Of a stretch of 47,957 nt of DNA, positions 39,746 to 47,957 are shown one piece after another. Below the pieces are notes generated by a model. It was not told where the DNA came from. It did no database searches and worked only from the letters and a program-made list of their open reading frames with translations. This DNA is from Candidatus Latescibacterota bacterium (GTDB taxonomy: Bacteria > Latescibacterota > UBA2968), in assembly GCA_022821275.1 (NCBI GenBank), contig JAJEDY010000067.1:1-47957 (forward strand), read 5' to 3'. Numbering within the stretch: position 1 is the stretch's first letter; every line of letters starts with the position of its first letter. The position numbers were made by a program, and so were the translations under genes.

Positions 39746-41875
39746 TTATCTGCGTCCATCTGCGTCATCTGCGGATCGCACTTCATCCCCCCCGGGAAGT
39801 TGAACCGCAAACACCGCCCCTGCCCCCTCTGCATTTGCCACCTCAATCACACCCCCCATGCGCTCCACATCGCGCTTCACAATCGCAAGCCCCAACCCCG
39901 TGCCCGAAGCCTTTGTCGTAAAAAACGGCTCAAAAATGCGAGCCTGATCTTCCTCTGAAATCCCCGGACCCGTATCCGACACCCGTACTTCCACCCCACC
40001 CTGCAATCGCCGCGCCTGCACCGTCAACTGCCGCTCTGTGCAATCGACTTCCATAGCCTGAATACCGTTCAAAATCAAATTAAAAAACACTTCCTTCAGA
40101 TCCTCTGGATCGCCCTTCACCGCGAGACCATCCGCCACCTCGAAACAGATCTCCACATTCTGTCGTTCCGCCTCGTGAAACAAAATCAGCACCACATCTT
40201 CCAGCACAGTCTTTAGATCCAACACCTGAAATCCATCGTCCTGCTTGGGCTGAGCAAACCTGAGCAAGCGATCCACCACGCGGCTTAACCGATCAATCTC
40301 GCGCAACACCACAGACAAATCGCCCGCCTTTGTCTGATCACCCTGCAAATCCTCCCGCAACACAGTCGCAATCGCCTTGATCGAACTCAGGGGATTCTTC
40401 ACCTCGTGCGCAATACTCGCCGAAAGCAACCCCAACGCCGAAAGCCGCTCCGCTTCGTACATCTGCCGCTCCAATTGCAACCGCCGCTCCACCAGACGCG
40501 TATTTTCAATCGCCAGTGCAATCTGATTGCAAAGCGTACCCAGCAAATCCCATTCCTCAGACGAAAAAGATCCCCCGCGCTTCTTCTCGCCCAAACAGAG
40601 CAAACCAACCGGCTTTTCCTCTTGCAAAACCGGAATACACAGTTCAACCCCTTGCTTTGCGAGTATTGCGGTAAGTGCTGGATGGTGCAAATCGCCTACA
40701 TCCAGCGGGCGGCGATGGGTCAACAGCCAACCGACCACTGCCTCAATCTGCGCCTCGTCCCCATCCCCAAACGGTGTGACCGGCGGCTCAAACCCCGGCA
40801 GACCACTGCTTGCGATCACCTGCACCTGACTCACCTGTCCCTCCTCGTACTCAAACACCACCAGCGAAACAGCGTGTACCTTCAACACAGTTCCAACCGC
40901 ATCCACCACCGACTTCAACCGATTCTCCAGCGCGTGCGGCACATTCAGCGTTTGACTCAGCGAACCCAGCAAATGCTGGTACTCGTATCGCGCCCTGAAA
41001 AACAGGCGATTGATGATCCCCTGCAACCTGTTCTTGATCGGCTGAAACAGAAAAATCAGCAGCGAAATCAAAATAGCCTCAACCACCTCCACCCTGAACC
41101 CACTATCCAGACGCCCCAATGCCTCTGCAACGCGCCGGATCACCAGCAAATAAACCGTCAACACAATACCCGTCAGCGCAGAATAAAACAACGCGGGATT
41201 CACCACAATCTGGAAAAAGCTGTACCGATAAATAAAATAGCCCAGAATATACGCCGGCGCGATAGGCGAAAGAAAAAGCACCAGCGCGAGCACAGGTCCC
41301 ACAACAGCACTTTGAAGCAATCCAATCGGATACGCAAAAACCGTCAAAACCGCAATACCCGTCAGCGCGAATGCCATCAATCGGCAAAACACCTTATGCA
41401 CCTCTGTCTCCGACCGCATCGCAAAACCCCGGCAGAGATACGCTGAAAACAGAAGCATAGCGATGGCATACAGGCTAAAACTCACGCGCTTGATCGGCGC
41501 CTGGGACATGCCAATCAAAAAGATGATCACCCCCGGCACAAAAGTGATCGGAATGAGATACCGCCGCAACCCGCGCGCCACCTTGTGCTCATCTGCAAAA
41601 GCCAGCACTGTTCCCAGCAGCGCAGACGGCAAAAAATCCAGCCCAAAACGCGCCACATGCGCCGCATAATTCACGGCACCGGCATCTGGCGCCGCCTGCT
41701 CGATCAAAATGCGCAGCGCGTCCCCCGTGTACCAGAGTGCCCCCGCAGAAATCAAAAACAACAACGGCAGCGGCGTGCCCCTCCGCTTTACCGCCGAGAC
41801 AAAAATGCCCCAGAGCAACCCGGCGGCAATCACCGCGCCGACCAGCCAGATCGTCTCGTATAACGATAAATCCAT
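39746..41875 (-). CDS. Membrane histidine kinase with GAF domain (PrsK/NtrB-like)
   Basis: A 709-residue sensor kinase. Residues 1-290 contain about eight to ten membrane helices, a GAF domain spans about 310-460, and the kinase core follows. The H-box ASIAHEVKNPLSSIKAI has phospho-accepting His490. The N-box FFNLILNGIQAM (Asn603), G1 box SDTGPG (Asp634) and G2 box GTGLGLA (658-664) are intact. The architecture recalls PrsK, the kinase of PEP-CTERM/exosortase systems, whose partner PrsR is also sigma-54-dependent; no exosortase or PEP-CTERM protein is visible here. I start at 41875 (MDLSLYETIW), with GGTGAA upstream. The last codons and stop lie within an ATCTGCG repeat. It pairs with the regulator at 38292. 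Confidence 0.9.
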   Translation of the reverse strand: MDLSLYETIWLVGAVIAAGLLWGIFVSAVKRRGTPLPLLFLISAGALWYTGDALRILIEQAAPDAGAVNYAAHVARFGLDFLPSALLGTVLAFADEHKVARGLRRYLIPITFVPGVIIFLIGMSQAPIKRVSFSLYAIAMLLFSAYLCRGFAMRSETEVHKVFCRLMAFALTGIAVLTVFAYPIGLLQSAVVGPVLALVLFLSPIAPAYILGYFIYRYSFFQIVVNPALFYSALTGIVLTVYLLVIRRVAEALGRLDSGFRVEVVEAILISLLIFLFQPIKNRLQGIINRLFFRARYEYQHLLGSLSQTLNVPHALENRLKSVVDAVGTVLKVHAVSLVVFEYEEGQVSQVQVIASSGLPGFEPPVTPFGDGDEAQIEAVVGWLLTHRRPLDVGDLHHPALTAILAKQGVELCIPVLQEEKPVGLLCLGEKKRGGSFSSEEWDLLGTLCNQIALAIENTRLVERRLQLERQMYEAERLSALGLLSASIAHEVKNPLSSIKAIATVLREDLQGDQTKAGDLSVVLREIDRLSRVVDRLLRFAQPKQDDGFQVLDLKTVLEDVVLILFHEAERQNVEICFEVADGLAVKGDPEDLKEVFFNLILNGIQAMEVDCTERQLTVQARRLQGGVEVRVSDTGPGISEEDQARIFEPFFTTKASGTGLGLAIVKRDVERMGGVIEVANAEGAGAVFAVQLPGGDEVRSADDADGRR
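39748..39773. repeat. ATCTGCG repeat, copy overlapping the kinase stop
   Basis: Three ATCTGCG units (39748, 39758, 39767) encode the last residues of the kinase (ADDADGRR). The same string occurs at 46717-46743 and, inverted, around 23060-23139. Confidence 0.65.
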
Positions 41876-41929
41876 AACATTCACCGCCTTGAAGTAAGAA
41901 GGCCACACCACCCAAAGGCTGGTGCTTCA

Positions 41930-41960
41930 TCACACTTCACACTTCATCCTTCACACTTCA
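41930..41960. repeat. CTTCACACTTCA repeat at the sulfatase stop
   Basis: Overlapping CACACTTCA units run to 41960 and include the sulfatase stop codon (41958-41960). GAAGTAAGAAGG lies at 41891-41902 beside it, the same pair of motifs as near 5630 and 24300. A small CACCA/TGGTG hairpin lies between. Confidence 0.6.
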
Positions 41961-43346
41961 ATACCCCTTCGCCAAATCCGCCCGGCTTTGCGCCTCGGCA
42001 TCTTCGGGATCGCGCCTCAATTCCCTCGCCAACAAATCGTGCAATTCCGCGATGCGATCGGCCTGCGCGGGATCATTTGCCAGATTGTTAAATTCTCCTG
42101 CGTCCTCTTCCAAATTGTACAATTCCCGTTCGGGACCGTGCACCTCGTCAAACCGCGCGTGATACACGTACTTCCACGGACCCTGCCGAATCATTGTCAT
42201 GCCCGACGCAATATTGTGGGCGTAGTATTCGCTCACCGCAACATCTCGCCAATCGCTATTCCCATCGTCCAGATAATCGAGCAACGACTCGCCATCCCAG
42301 TCATCCGAGCGTTCCGCCCCGCCGATCTCCGCTATGGTCTGCGCCAGATCCACCAGCGAACACACACCCGTCCGTCGCTGCCCACCTGCCCAGCGCTTTG
42401 GAAAAGACACAATCAGCGGCGTCCGCGAAGCGTGTTCATACATATTGTTCTTCCACCACAACCCGTGGTCGCCCTTGTTCTCGCCGTGATCCGTGCAGTA
42501 AATCACAATCGTATTATCCGCCACCTCAGAATCATTGAGCGCGGCGAGCAACTTGCCGATCTCATCGTCCAGCCAATTCACAAAGCCCCAGTAAAGCTCG
42601 CGCCCCAACTTCGTCTGCTCTGGCGTCGCCTTTGTCACACCAAATCCGGCTCGCAAATGCTTGTAATTGGTCGGCAACGTCTCCAAAAAACCCTCGGGGA
42701 TCTCGGGCATGGGCACCCTATCTTTGTAAGGCGCGTAATATTCTTCTGGAATAGTCAACGGAAAATGCGGCGCCAGATAGCCCGCCAGCAAAAAGAACGG
42801 CTTATCATCCGCAGATCGATTCTGCAAAAACGCACTGCACTCCGCCGTCACCTTTCGGTCCTTCTCCAAAATGGGCGATGTGTCACTCGTCTTAAAAGCC
42901 TTTGCCCGCCCTTCCCAACCGCGTGCTGATTCACTCAGATCATTGAACGCCCGCCGCCCGCCCTTGCCACTCCTCTCCCCTTGATTCGCACCGGGATAAA
43001 CATCGCGAAAGCCATAGCGATGCCCGCCCGCAAAATGCATCTTGCCACCCAGCCAGCACTCATAACCCACCGTATTCAGCGCGTGCGGCAGCGAGGGATA
43101 ATCGTCAGAGGGCAACTGGCAATCATTGGTCCACACCCCACAGCGACTCACGTATTGCACCGCCGTAAAACTCGCACGCGCAGGCGCGCAAAGCGGTGAA
43201 GTCGTATAAGCCGCATCAAATACAATACCCTCTTCCGCCAGCCGATCCATATGCGGCGTTTGCACAATAGAATCGCCATAACACCCCATCACTGCCGGGT
43301 CGTGCTCATCGGACATAATCATCAGAATATTTGGACGGTCAGACAT
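41958..43346 (-). CDS. Type I sulfatase (choline-sulfatase/arylsulfatase-like)
   Basis: Formylglycine sulfatase of 462 residues without a signal peptide. Cys53 in SPLCAPARASF (CAPAR, 53-57) is converted to formylglycine. MIMSDEHDPAVMGCYGD gives the first metal site (Asp13 with His15 nearby), GGKMHFAG and APHFPL contribute His and Lys, and VIYCTDHGENKGDHGLWWKN gives the second metal site. SDEHDPAVMGCYG and DHGLWWKN are reminiscent of choline sulfatase, but the substrate is not certain. It is clearly different from the sulfatase at 20367. AAGGAG precedes the ATG. The gene lies upstream of the histidine kinase in the same direction, with a repeat between them. Confidence 0.9.
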   Translation of the reverse strand: MSDRPNILMIMSDEHDPAVMGCYGDSIVQTPHMDRLAEEGIVFDAAYTTSPLCAPARASFTAVQYVSRCGVWTNDCQLPSDDYPSLPHALNTVGYECWLGGKMHFAGGHRYGFRDVYPGANQGERSGKGGRRAFNDLSESARGWEGRAKAFKTSDTSPILEKDRKVTAECSAFLQNRSADDKPFFLLAGYLAPHFPLTIPEEYYAPYKDRVPMPEIPEGFLETLPTNYKHLRAGFGVTKATPEQTKLGRELYWGFVNWLDDEIGKLLAALNDSEVADNTIVIYCTDHGENKGDHGLWWKNNMYEHASRTPLIVSFPKRWAGGQRRTGVCSLVDLAQTIAEIGGAERSDDWDGESLLDYLDDGNSDWRDVAVSEYYAHNIASGMTMIRQGPWKYVYHARFDEVHGPERELYNLEEDAGEFNNLANDPAQADRIAELHDLLARELRRDPEDAEAQSRADLAKGY

Positions 43347-43383
43347 AAAATCTCCTTACGGTTAGTGTGATATGATACATCAT

Positions 43384-44295
43384 CTAAAGCAACTGATCCA
43401 ACGCCTGGGCGCGATTGATATCGGTACGCCAGAATTCCTCGGGCGTATCCGCACTCCACCTCGCCCAGATTAAAGCCAGAACCAGCCCCCATTTGATAAT
43501 GCGCTCGCGCGGGATATCCAACTCTTCGGCCATAATCTCCACGCGGCGAACATCGATCTCGCCCCGGTCACATCCTTCACAGGATTCATCGGGATAATTC
43601 GCCAAAAAAGCACCGACCTCGTAACCCGGATCGCCAAAATAACCTTTGGGATCAATGACGAGATAGGGTTCGCGCTCTGAACGCAAGATATTCCAGTGGT
43701 GCAAATCCCCGTGCAGAACAACCGTTTCTGTACTGGAACGCATCAACTCATCGTAAAGCGTTTCGGCGCGCACAACCCACTTTTCGGGCAACGGCCCGGT
43801 ACCCCCATTGTATTTTTTGCGCAACTTATCAAAGCCATCTATTTCATAAGCCGTCGGTCGAAAAGTGTGAATTTTCGGAACGGGTTGCCAGAACTTTTTC
43901 ATCAGCCGGGCGGCAATGCGCGTATTCTCCTCGTCATCCGGACAAACACCCAGAGGGACACCTGGACGGATGCGCTCCAGCATCAGCACGCCCAACGCCT
44001 CGTCAAAATCGAGCAATCTGACCGTACCATTACCATTGCAAAGTTGCAGCGCGTGGCACTCTTGTTGCCAATTTTCCGCCAGTTGCACGGGCGAACCAAT
44101 TTTCAGAACAACCTCTGTCCCCTGCGCATCCGTCGCCGGCGCAATATAGCTATAGGACATCTCGGCGTAATCTTCTGTCATAGGATCTTCAATGCGAAGA
44201 TTCCATCGTTTTGCACACGCAGCAACGATATCTGGCAGCCGTTCGATCCAGTCAGCCCATTTTAGATTAGACGATAAGGTCTCTGGAATGTACAT
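43384..44295 (-). CDS. Small-molecule phosphotransferase (APH(6)/hydroxyurea kinase-like)
   Basis: A 303-residue kinase of the aminoglycoside phosphotransferase fold, closest in motif style to the streptomycin 6-phosphotransferase/hydroxyurea kinase group. VVLHGDLHHWNIL has the catalytic Asp197 and metal-binding Asn202, and VIDPKGYFGDPGYEVG has the second metal ligand Asp215. VVLKIG carries the ATP-binding Lys. I start at 44295 (MYIPETL), with AGGTGG upstream. In environmental genomes this group need not give antibiotic resistance; it may phosphorylate a metabolite. It lies 37 bp upstream of the sulfatase and 53 bp downstream of pbpC. Confidence 0.85.
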   Translation of the reverse strand: MYIPETLSSNLKWADWIERLPDIVAACAKRWNLRIEDPMTEDYAEMSYSYIAPATDAQGTEVVLKIGSPVQLAENWQQECHALQLCNGNGTVRLLDFDEALGVLMLERIRPGVPLGVCPDDEENTRIAARLMKKFWQPVPKIHTFRPTAYEIDGFDKLRKKYNGGTGPLPEKWVVRAETLYDELMRSSTETVVLHGDLHHWNILRSEREPYLVIDPKGYFGDPGYEVGAFLANYPDESCEGCDRGEIDVRRVEIMAEELDIPRERIIKWGLVLALIWARWSADTPEEFWRTDINRAQALDQLL

Positions 44296-44348
44296 GGATT
44301 TTCCACCTCTCAAAAACGTAAATCTGGAACCGGCCTACCAAATACCCT

Positions 44349-46634
44349 TCACCCCTGTCTCGACGAGACGTAAAACCGCGTTTGGTCACGGTGGCCGATC
44401 TCGTCGATCACCTCGAGCGTGTGTTGACCCGTCGGCAGCGCAACGGATTTGACGTGCCGCGTATTTGTCTCTCCCAGATAGCGATGGTTGAGATACCAGT
44501 ACAACGTGCGGTTTTTATCGCGATGTGTCACCCGCAACACGACATTTTGCACCGCACCGTCAAAATCTCGGGGCAAATAGAGACGCGCATTCCGCGTTGG
44601 ATACACAATATGCACAGGTGCGTGATCTGCTTGCGCCGAACAATCCGCGCGATGCGGTGGCAACTCCCCCGCGCTTTGACCGCGCTGTCGCAAGTGGTGA
44701 ACAACATCTGGCGGATACACCAGCCGCGCAACGCGACGGTATTCACCCGGCTCCCAACAAAGGGAGCATACCCGCTGTGTACTATCGACATTCACCGTTA
44801 TAACCCGGTGATACGGACAAATTTTCAAAAGAGAGCGGGGTGCTTCTACAGAAACCCGCTCTGGACAATGCGGCGCAGCGCGATACCCCGTATCTGCACA
44901 GACATCGCGCTGGATCAAATCGGCCTCGGGTGGCGCAAACCACCGTTGACCGGGACCGTGGGGCAAGCTATTAAACAAATCGAAAAACAAAGGCGCGGCA
45001 CAGCGCGCCCCCGTGAGATCAGAAACCCCCTCACCCGCGAAATTGCCCACCCACACAGCAATCGTCCACTGTGGCGACACCCCCACAGCCCACGCATCGC
45101 GATGCCCATAACTCGTACCTGTTTTCCAGGTAATGGGCCACTGATTTTGAAACTGATGCCAGTAAAATTCTATTCCGGGCCGCGAGAGATCGCGCAACGT
45201 ATTCAGCACCAGATAACACGCACCGCGACTGAGCAAAGGCGGGGGTTCAGACGGGCGGTCTGCCGGATTGATATGAAGGGGCTGAAACACGCCCCCATTG
45301 CCCAAACCGCGAAAAAGCAGCGCCATATCCCAGCCCGTCACCTCGGCACCGCCGAGAACGAGGGGCAAGCCGTAATCATTGGGCGCGCGGAACAACGTCG
45401 TCAAACCAGCCGCGCGAAGCCGTTCGTAAAACGCCACCACGCCATACTCATAAAGCAAGCGCACCGCAGGCACATTCGCCGACAAAATCAACGCATCATA
45501 CGCCGAGACAAGCCCCTGAAATGTGCGACTGGCATTGTGTGGCGAAAACGAGCCGTAATACGTCGGTATATCCCGAATTTTGCTCTGCGGCAGAATCAAC
45601 CCCGCATCCATACTGAGCGCGTAGAGAAACGGCTTGAGCAACGAACCCGACGACCGCGGCGCGCGAATCCCATCGACGTGGCTATCTGTGAAATTTTCAG
45701 ACCCAACATAAGCGCGAACAGCACCCGTCTTGGTATCCGCAATCAGTGCAAAACCATTGTGAATCCCGCGCTGCCGCAACCTGCTGACGTGACGCGCAAC
45801 GAGTTCTTCTGCCCGAACCTGAATATCCCGATCAATCGTAGTCGGATGAACTAACGACGTCTGGCGATCTACAATGTACTGCGCCAGATGTGGAGCCAGC
45901 ATGGGAAATGGATGTGACTTATGCGGCACAGATTCTTTCTTCGCAAGATACAGCGTCTCCGCATCAAAATATCCCGCCCTGTGCAGCGCGATGAGCAACG
46001 CATCGCGCTTCTTTTTTAACAAATCGGGATTTGTCAGAGGCGAAATTCTACCCGGCGCATTGGGCAGCACCGCGAGCAATGCCGCCTCTGCCCAGGTTAG
46101 CTGATCTGGCGATTTCCGAAAAAAACGCAACGCCGCCGCTCGATAGCCCACCACATTTCCGCCATAAGGCGCGTGATCGAGATAAAGTTGCAAAATCTCT
46201 TCTTTTGAATACCGCACCTCCATCTTCAGTGCCTGAAGCATCTCCAGTGTCTTGTAAAAATAAGTACGCGGCCTGGGGTGCATCAGCCGCGCCACTTGCA
46301 TAGTCAAAGTACTCGCGCCACTCACAGTTCTGCCCTGTTTCAAATTCTGATACAGCGCGCGCACCACAGACACGGGATTGACGCCAAAGTGATAATCAAA
46401 GTACCGATCTTCAAAATAGAGCACACTCGTTTTGAGCTTCTGCGAAACGCGCGCATCCTTCCGAGGCGGAAAATGCCACTGCTGGCGGTTATTGAGAAAA
46501 GCGCGCAAAATGCGCCCATCTTTATCCAGCACAACCGCGCTATAATCCGCTAAAAAATGCGGCAATGGAACGGCAAAATACAGAAGTACTATTCCCGCAA
46601 AAATACCGACTAAAATTTTATATCGACGTCTCAT
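44349..46634 (-). CDS. pbpC: Penicillin-binding protein 1C
   Basis: Bifunctional peptidoglycan synthase of about 761 residues with one N-terminal membrane anchor (7-25). The glycosyltransferase (family 51) domain has catalytic Glu75 in YFEDRYFDYHFG, then GASTLTMQVARLM and KMEVRYSKEEILQLYLD. The transpeptidase has Ser331-x-x-Lys334 (SLLK), SAN (385-387) and KTG (504-506). The C-terminal part with several Cys (about 600-760) is the PBP1C-specific domain (BiPBP_C). The start is uncertain: neither ATG 46634 nor GTG 46658 has a clear Shine-Dalgarno; I chose the ATG. It follows the alpha-2-macroglobulin gene, a pairing known from E. coli yfhM-pbpC. Confidence 0.93.
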   Translation of the reverse strand: MRRRYKILVGIFAGIVLLYFAVPLPHFLADYSAVVLDKDGRILRAFLNNRQQWHFPPRKDARVSQKLKTSVLYFEDRYFDYHFGVNPVSVVRALYQNLKQGRTVSGASTLTMQVARLMHPRPRTYFYKTLEMLQALKMEVRYSKEEILQLYLDHAPYGGNVVGYRAAALRFFRKSPDQLTWAEAALLAVLPNAPGRISPLTNPDLLKKKRDALLIALHRAGYFDAETLYLAKKESVPHKSHPFPMLAPHLAQYIVDRQTSLVHPTTIDRDIQVRAEELVARHVSRLRQRGIHNGFALIADTKTGAVRAYVGSENFTDSHVDGIRAPRSSGSLLKPFLYALSMDAGLILPQSKIRDIPTYYGSFSPHNASRTFQGLVSAYDALILSANVPAVRLLYEYGVVAFYERLRAAGLTTLFRAPNDYGLPLVLGGAEVTGWDMALLFRGLGNGGVFQPLHINPADRPSEPPPLLSRGACYLVLNTLRDLSRPGIEFYWHQFQNQWPITWKTGTSYGHRDAWAVGVSPQWTIAVWVGNFAGEGVSDLTGARCAAPLFFDLFNSLPHGPGQRWFAPPEADLIQRDVCADTGYRAAPHCPERVSVEAPRSLLKICPYHRVITVNVDSTQRVCSLCWEPGEYRRVARLVYPPDVVHHLRQRGQSAGELPPHRADCSAQADHAPVHIVYPTRNARLYLPRDFDGAVQNVVLRVTHRDKNRTLYWYLNHRYLGETNTRHVKSVALPTGQHTLEVIDEIGHRDQTRFYVSSRQG

Positions 46635-46716
46635 GATCAGGATTTTCAGAGCTTGCACTGGAGAGATTCTATCCAGTGATACAAGGATGAACAGGATACC
46701 CCCAGCCCTTCTTTTG

Positions 46717-46743
46717 ATCTGCGCTTATCTGCGTACATCTGCG
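46717..46743. repeat. ATCTGCG repeat after the alpha-2-macroglobulin stop
   Basis: ATCTGCG occurs at 46717, 46727 and 46737, a 10-bp period, and ends four bases before the stop codon at 46747. It is the same motif as at 39748-39773. Confidence 0.65.
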
Positions 46744-46746
46744 GAT

Positions 46747-47957
46747 TCACCTAACCACCACAGTTCTACCCGGCACAACCGCCTTAATTTCATTATTGTA
46801 CATCGCCTCGACAAGTGTGGGGGGCAGGGTAAATATGCCCGCGGTAACAGCATTGAGCTTCACGACAAAATTCTGCGCATTGCTCTCAGGTGCGATATCA
46901 AAAAAATATGTCACGCGATCGTCGCGCATATCGACATAAGCCTCGCGGCCCAAACCCAAATTAGACGTCCATCTCGGCATTGGCGCGCCCGACAAGCGCG
47001 TATTTTCAATTTCCCAACCCGAAGGCAACAACTGAGTCAATGCAATCTCGCGGATATGTGCGGCAGATGTATTTTTCACGCTGAAATGCACCCAGAAAGT
47101 CGCTCCCTGTTTGAGCGTATCGGAATACACGGGAAAACCATCTTCATCGCGCCAGCGCACCTCGAGTTGCAAACTGCGAGATTCGGCCACCGCATCGGCC
47201 ACGATCGGAACCCCCGACCACGCGAGTGTCGCAAATGCCCGCGTCACCGTACTCTCGGAATTGAGCTGGACGCGGACAGATTGTCCAAACCCGGATTCGA
47301 TATCGACATTGTAAAAACGCGAACCCGAATCAAACGGCACGACCTCCCCACCGGGCAATGTCACCGAACCCGTCAATCGTAGCGGTTGATCTCCCTCAGT
47401 CGCCCGGATATACTTGCCCAGTGCCAGCAGCGCGAAACTGCTCGTCTGTGTCGAATACCACCTGTCCGATGATAGAGCCAAAGCGATTTCATCTGCCAGA
47501 GGATCGGCTTCTCCCCAGCGTTGAAAATCGACCATTGTCCCCAAAATCATCGCGCGATCTCGCAGTGCAGATCCAAAGGTATGTTCCCACCTCTTACCCT
47601 GATTTGCAAGCGTACCTGCACCCCTGAGAATCTCATTGGCTATCGCAGCACCACCCGCGCGATGATACGCCGATGCCAACAGCCATTTCTCCACATCCGT
47701 CATATCCCGCAAACTGCTTTCCTTCAGTAAATTCATCGCCCCCAGCGCGGGTTGATTTGCCAACGCGAGCAAATAGACCCGATAGGTTCTGATCATGAGA
47801 TCATCGCGCGTGGTCAAAGCGCGGGATTGCTCGTATTGCACCCAGCTTTCAAACAAATCGTCCGGCACATGATAACCGAGAGCTCTGGCCTCAATCAAAA
47901 AGTGCCCGGCATATAGCGTACCCCATATCGAGGGCTTAGACCGACCCGGCCAATAGC
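46747..47957 (-). CDS. Bacterial alpha-2-macroglobulin, C-terminal part (gene cut by window edge)
   Basis: Periplasmic protease-trapping protein that works with PBP1C in envelope defence. Only the last 403 or so residues are in the window; the frame stays open to position 47957 and the visible part includes WGTLYAGHFLIEARALGYHVP, typical of the alpha/alpha toroid (thioester-containing) region. The final part (TFWVHFSVKNTSAAHIREIAL, LLPSGWEIENTRL, RDDRVTYFFDI, LPPTLVEAMYNNEIKAVVPG) is the C-terminal domain and matches the usual family ending. The thioester motif itself would lie outside. It is followed by pbpC about 110 bp downstream. Confidence 0.9.
   Translation of the reverse strand, partial: YWPGRSKPSIWGTLYAGHFLIEARALGYHVPDDLFESWVQYEQSRALTTRDDLMIRTYRVYLLALANQPALGAMNLLKESSLRDMTDVEKWLLASAYHRAGGAAIANEILRGAGTLANQGKRWEHTFGSALRDRAMILGTMVDFQRWGEADPLADEIALALSSDRWYSTQTSSFALLALGKYIRATEGDQPLRLTGSVTLPGGEVVPFDSGSRFYNVDIESGFGQSVRVQLNSESTVTRAFATLAWSGVPIVADAVAESRSLQLEVRWRDEDGFPVYSDTLKQGATFWVHFSVKNTSAAHIREIALTQLLPSGWEIENTRLSGAPMPRWTSNLGLGREAYVDMRDDRVTYFFDIAPESNAQNFVVKLNAVTAGIFTLPPTLVEAMYNNEIKAVVPGRTVVVR

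Noticed and set aside
40406-41446. 346-codon + strand frame opposite the histidine kinase
   Set aside because: Composition is dominated by Gln, Arg and His, typical of an antisense shadow in C-rich DNA. The kinase frame is complete.
39746-41875. Full PEP-CTERM/exosortase system
   Set aside because: The kinase and regulator resemble PrsK and PrsR in architecture, but no exosortase and no PEP-CTERM tail was found among the window's proteins.
41922-42929. 335-codon + strand frame opposite the sulfatase
   Set aside because: No motif and no ribosome-binding site. It overlaps the formylglycine sulfatase almost fully.
44382-45854. 490-codon open frame on the + strand opposite pbpC
   Set aside because: No Shine-Dalgarno and no domain, and the residues are Arg, Ile and His-rich as expected of the reverse complement of a real gene. 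pbpC has all catalytic motifs in the other strand.
1-47957. tRNA or rRNA genes, insertion sequences, prophage
   Set aside because: No cloverleaf with a CCA end, no rRNA segment, no transposase, integrase or phage structural motif was recognised on either strand.

Overview
The window looks like chromosomal DNA of an uncultured Gram-negative heterotroph, most like Latescibacterota or Poribacteria (an inference from gene content; no rRNA or marker gene is present). The signs are several phytanoyl-CoA-type (PhyH) dioxygenases, Gfo/Idh/MocA oxidoreductases, TIM-barrel sugar isomerases, two type I sulfatases, a DUF5916 outer-membrane protein, dockerin-like tails without a cellulosome, and outer-membrane beta-barrels. 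No tRNA, rRNA, CRISPR array or transposase was found.

Left part (1-25.8 kb), mostly + strand and metabolic. A membrane-anchored coiled-coil protein (314-2236) sits between two related hairpin repeats. It is followed by a plant-type hydroxypyruvate reductase (2455), dusA (3670), a Gfo/Idh oxidoreductase on the - strand (4659) and a probable alpha/alpha-barrel carbohydrate enzyme (5792). A tight operon (7410-13335) encodes a zinc alcohol dehydrogenase, three different PhyH dioxygenases (one fused to HEAT repeats), a beta-hydroxyacid dehydrogenase and a sugar isomerase. Then come a DUF5916 protein, an SDR, a YWTD propeller built by an internal 468-bp duplication, a second D-2-hydroxyacid dehydrogenase with isomerase, sulfatase and aminotransferase, another Gfo/Idh, an SGNH hydrolase and an orphan modA.

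Middle (25.8-38.3 kb), the most unusual part. Two large blocks share the same layout. Each has a + strand DUF2442 gene with its own terminator at the left end. Facing it is a - strand gene series containing members of an unrecognised secreted family with SH3/Sm-like repeats. At the right end is a near-identical sigma-54 promoter (TGGCAC-N5-TTGCAT) with two tandem 20-bp dyads. Block II (32.4-38.3 kb) is intact: CDP-alcohol phosphatidyltransferase, flippase-like membrane protein, small outer-membrane protein, paralogue D, a barrel-bearing relative, paralogue C. Block I (25.8-30.6 kb) has paralogue B, a metzincin/WD40 protein with a frameshifted dockerin tail, and paralogue A. Its promoter end is a collapsed copy of block II that leaves a 43-codon chimeric reading frame behind an intact promoter and Shine-Dalgarno sequence. 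An AlbA_2/HATPase gene lies between the blocks.

Right part (38.3-48 kb), all - strand. A sigma-54-dependent response regulator and a membrane histidine kinase lie directly upstream of the block II promoter and are the obvious candidates to control both blocks. Beyond them are a second sulfatase, a small-molecule phosphotransferase, penicillin-binding protein 1C and the C-terminal part of an alpha-2-macroglobulin, the last two paired as in enterobacteria. Three kinds of short dispersed repeat recur at gene ends through the window.
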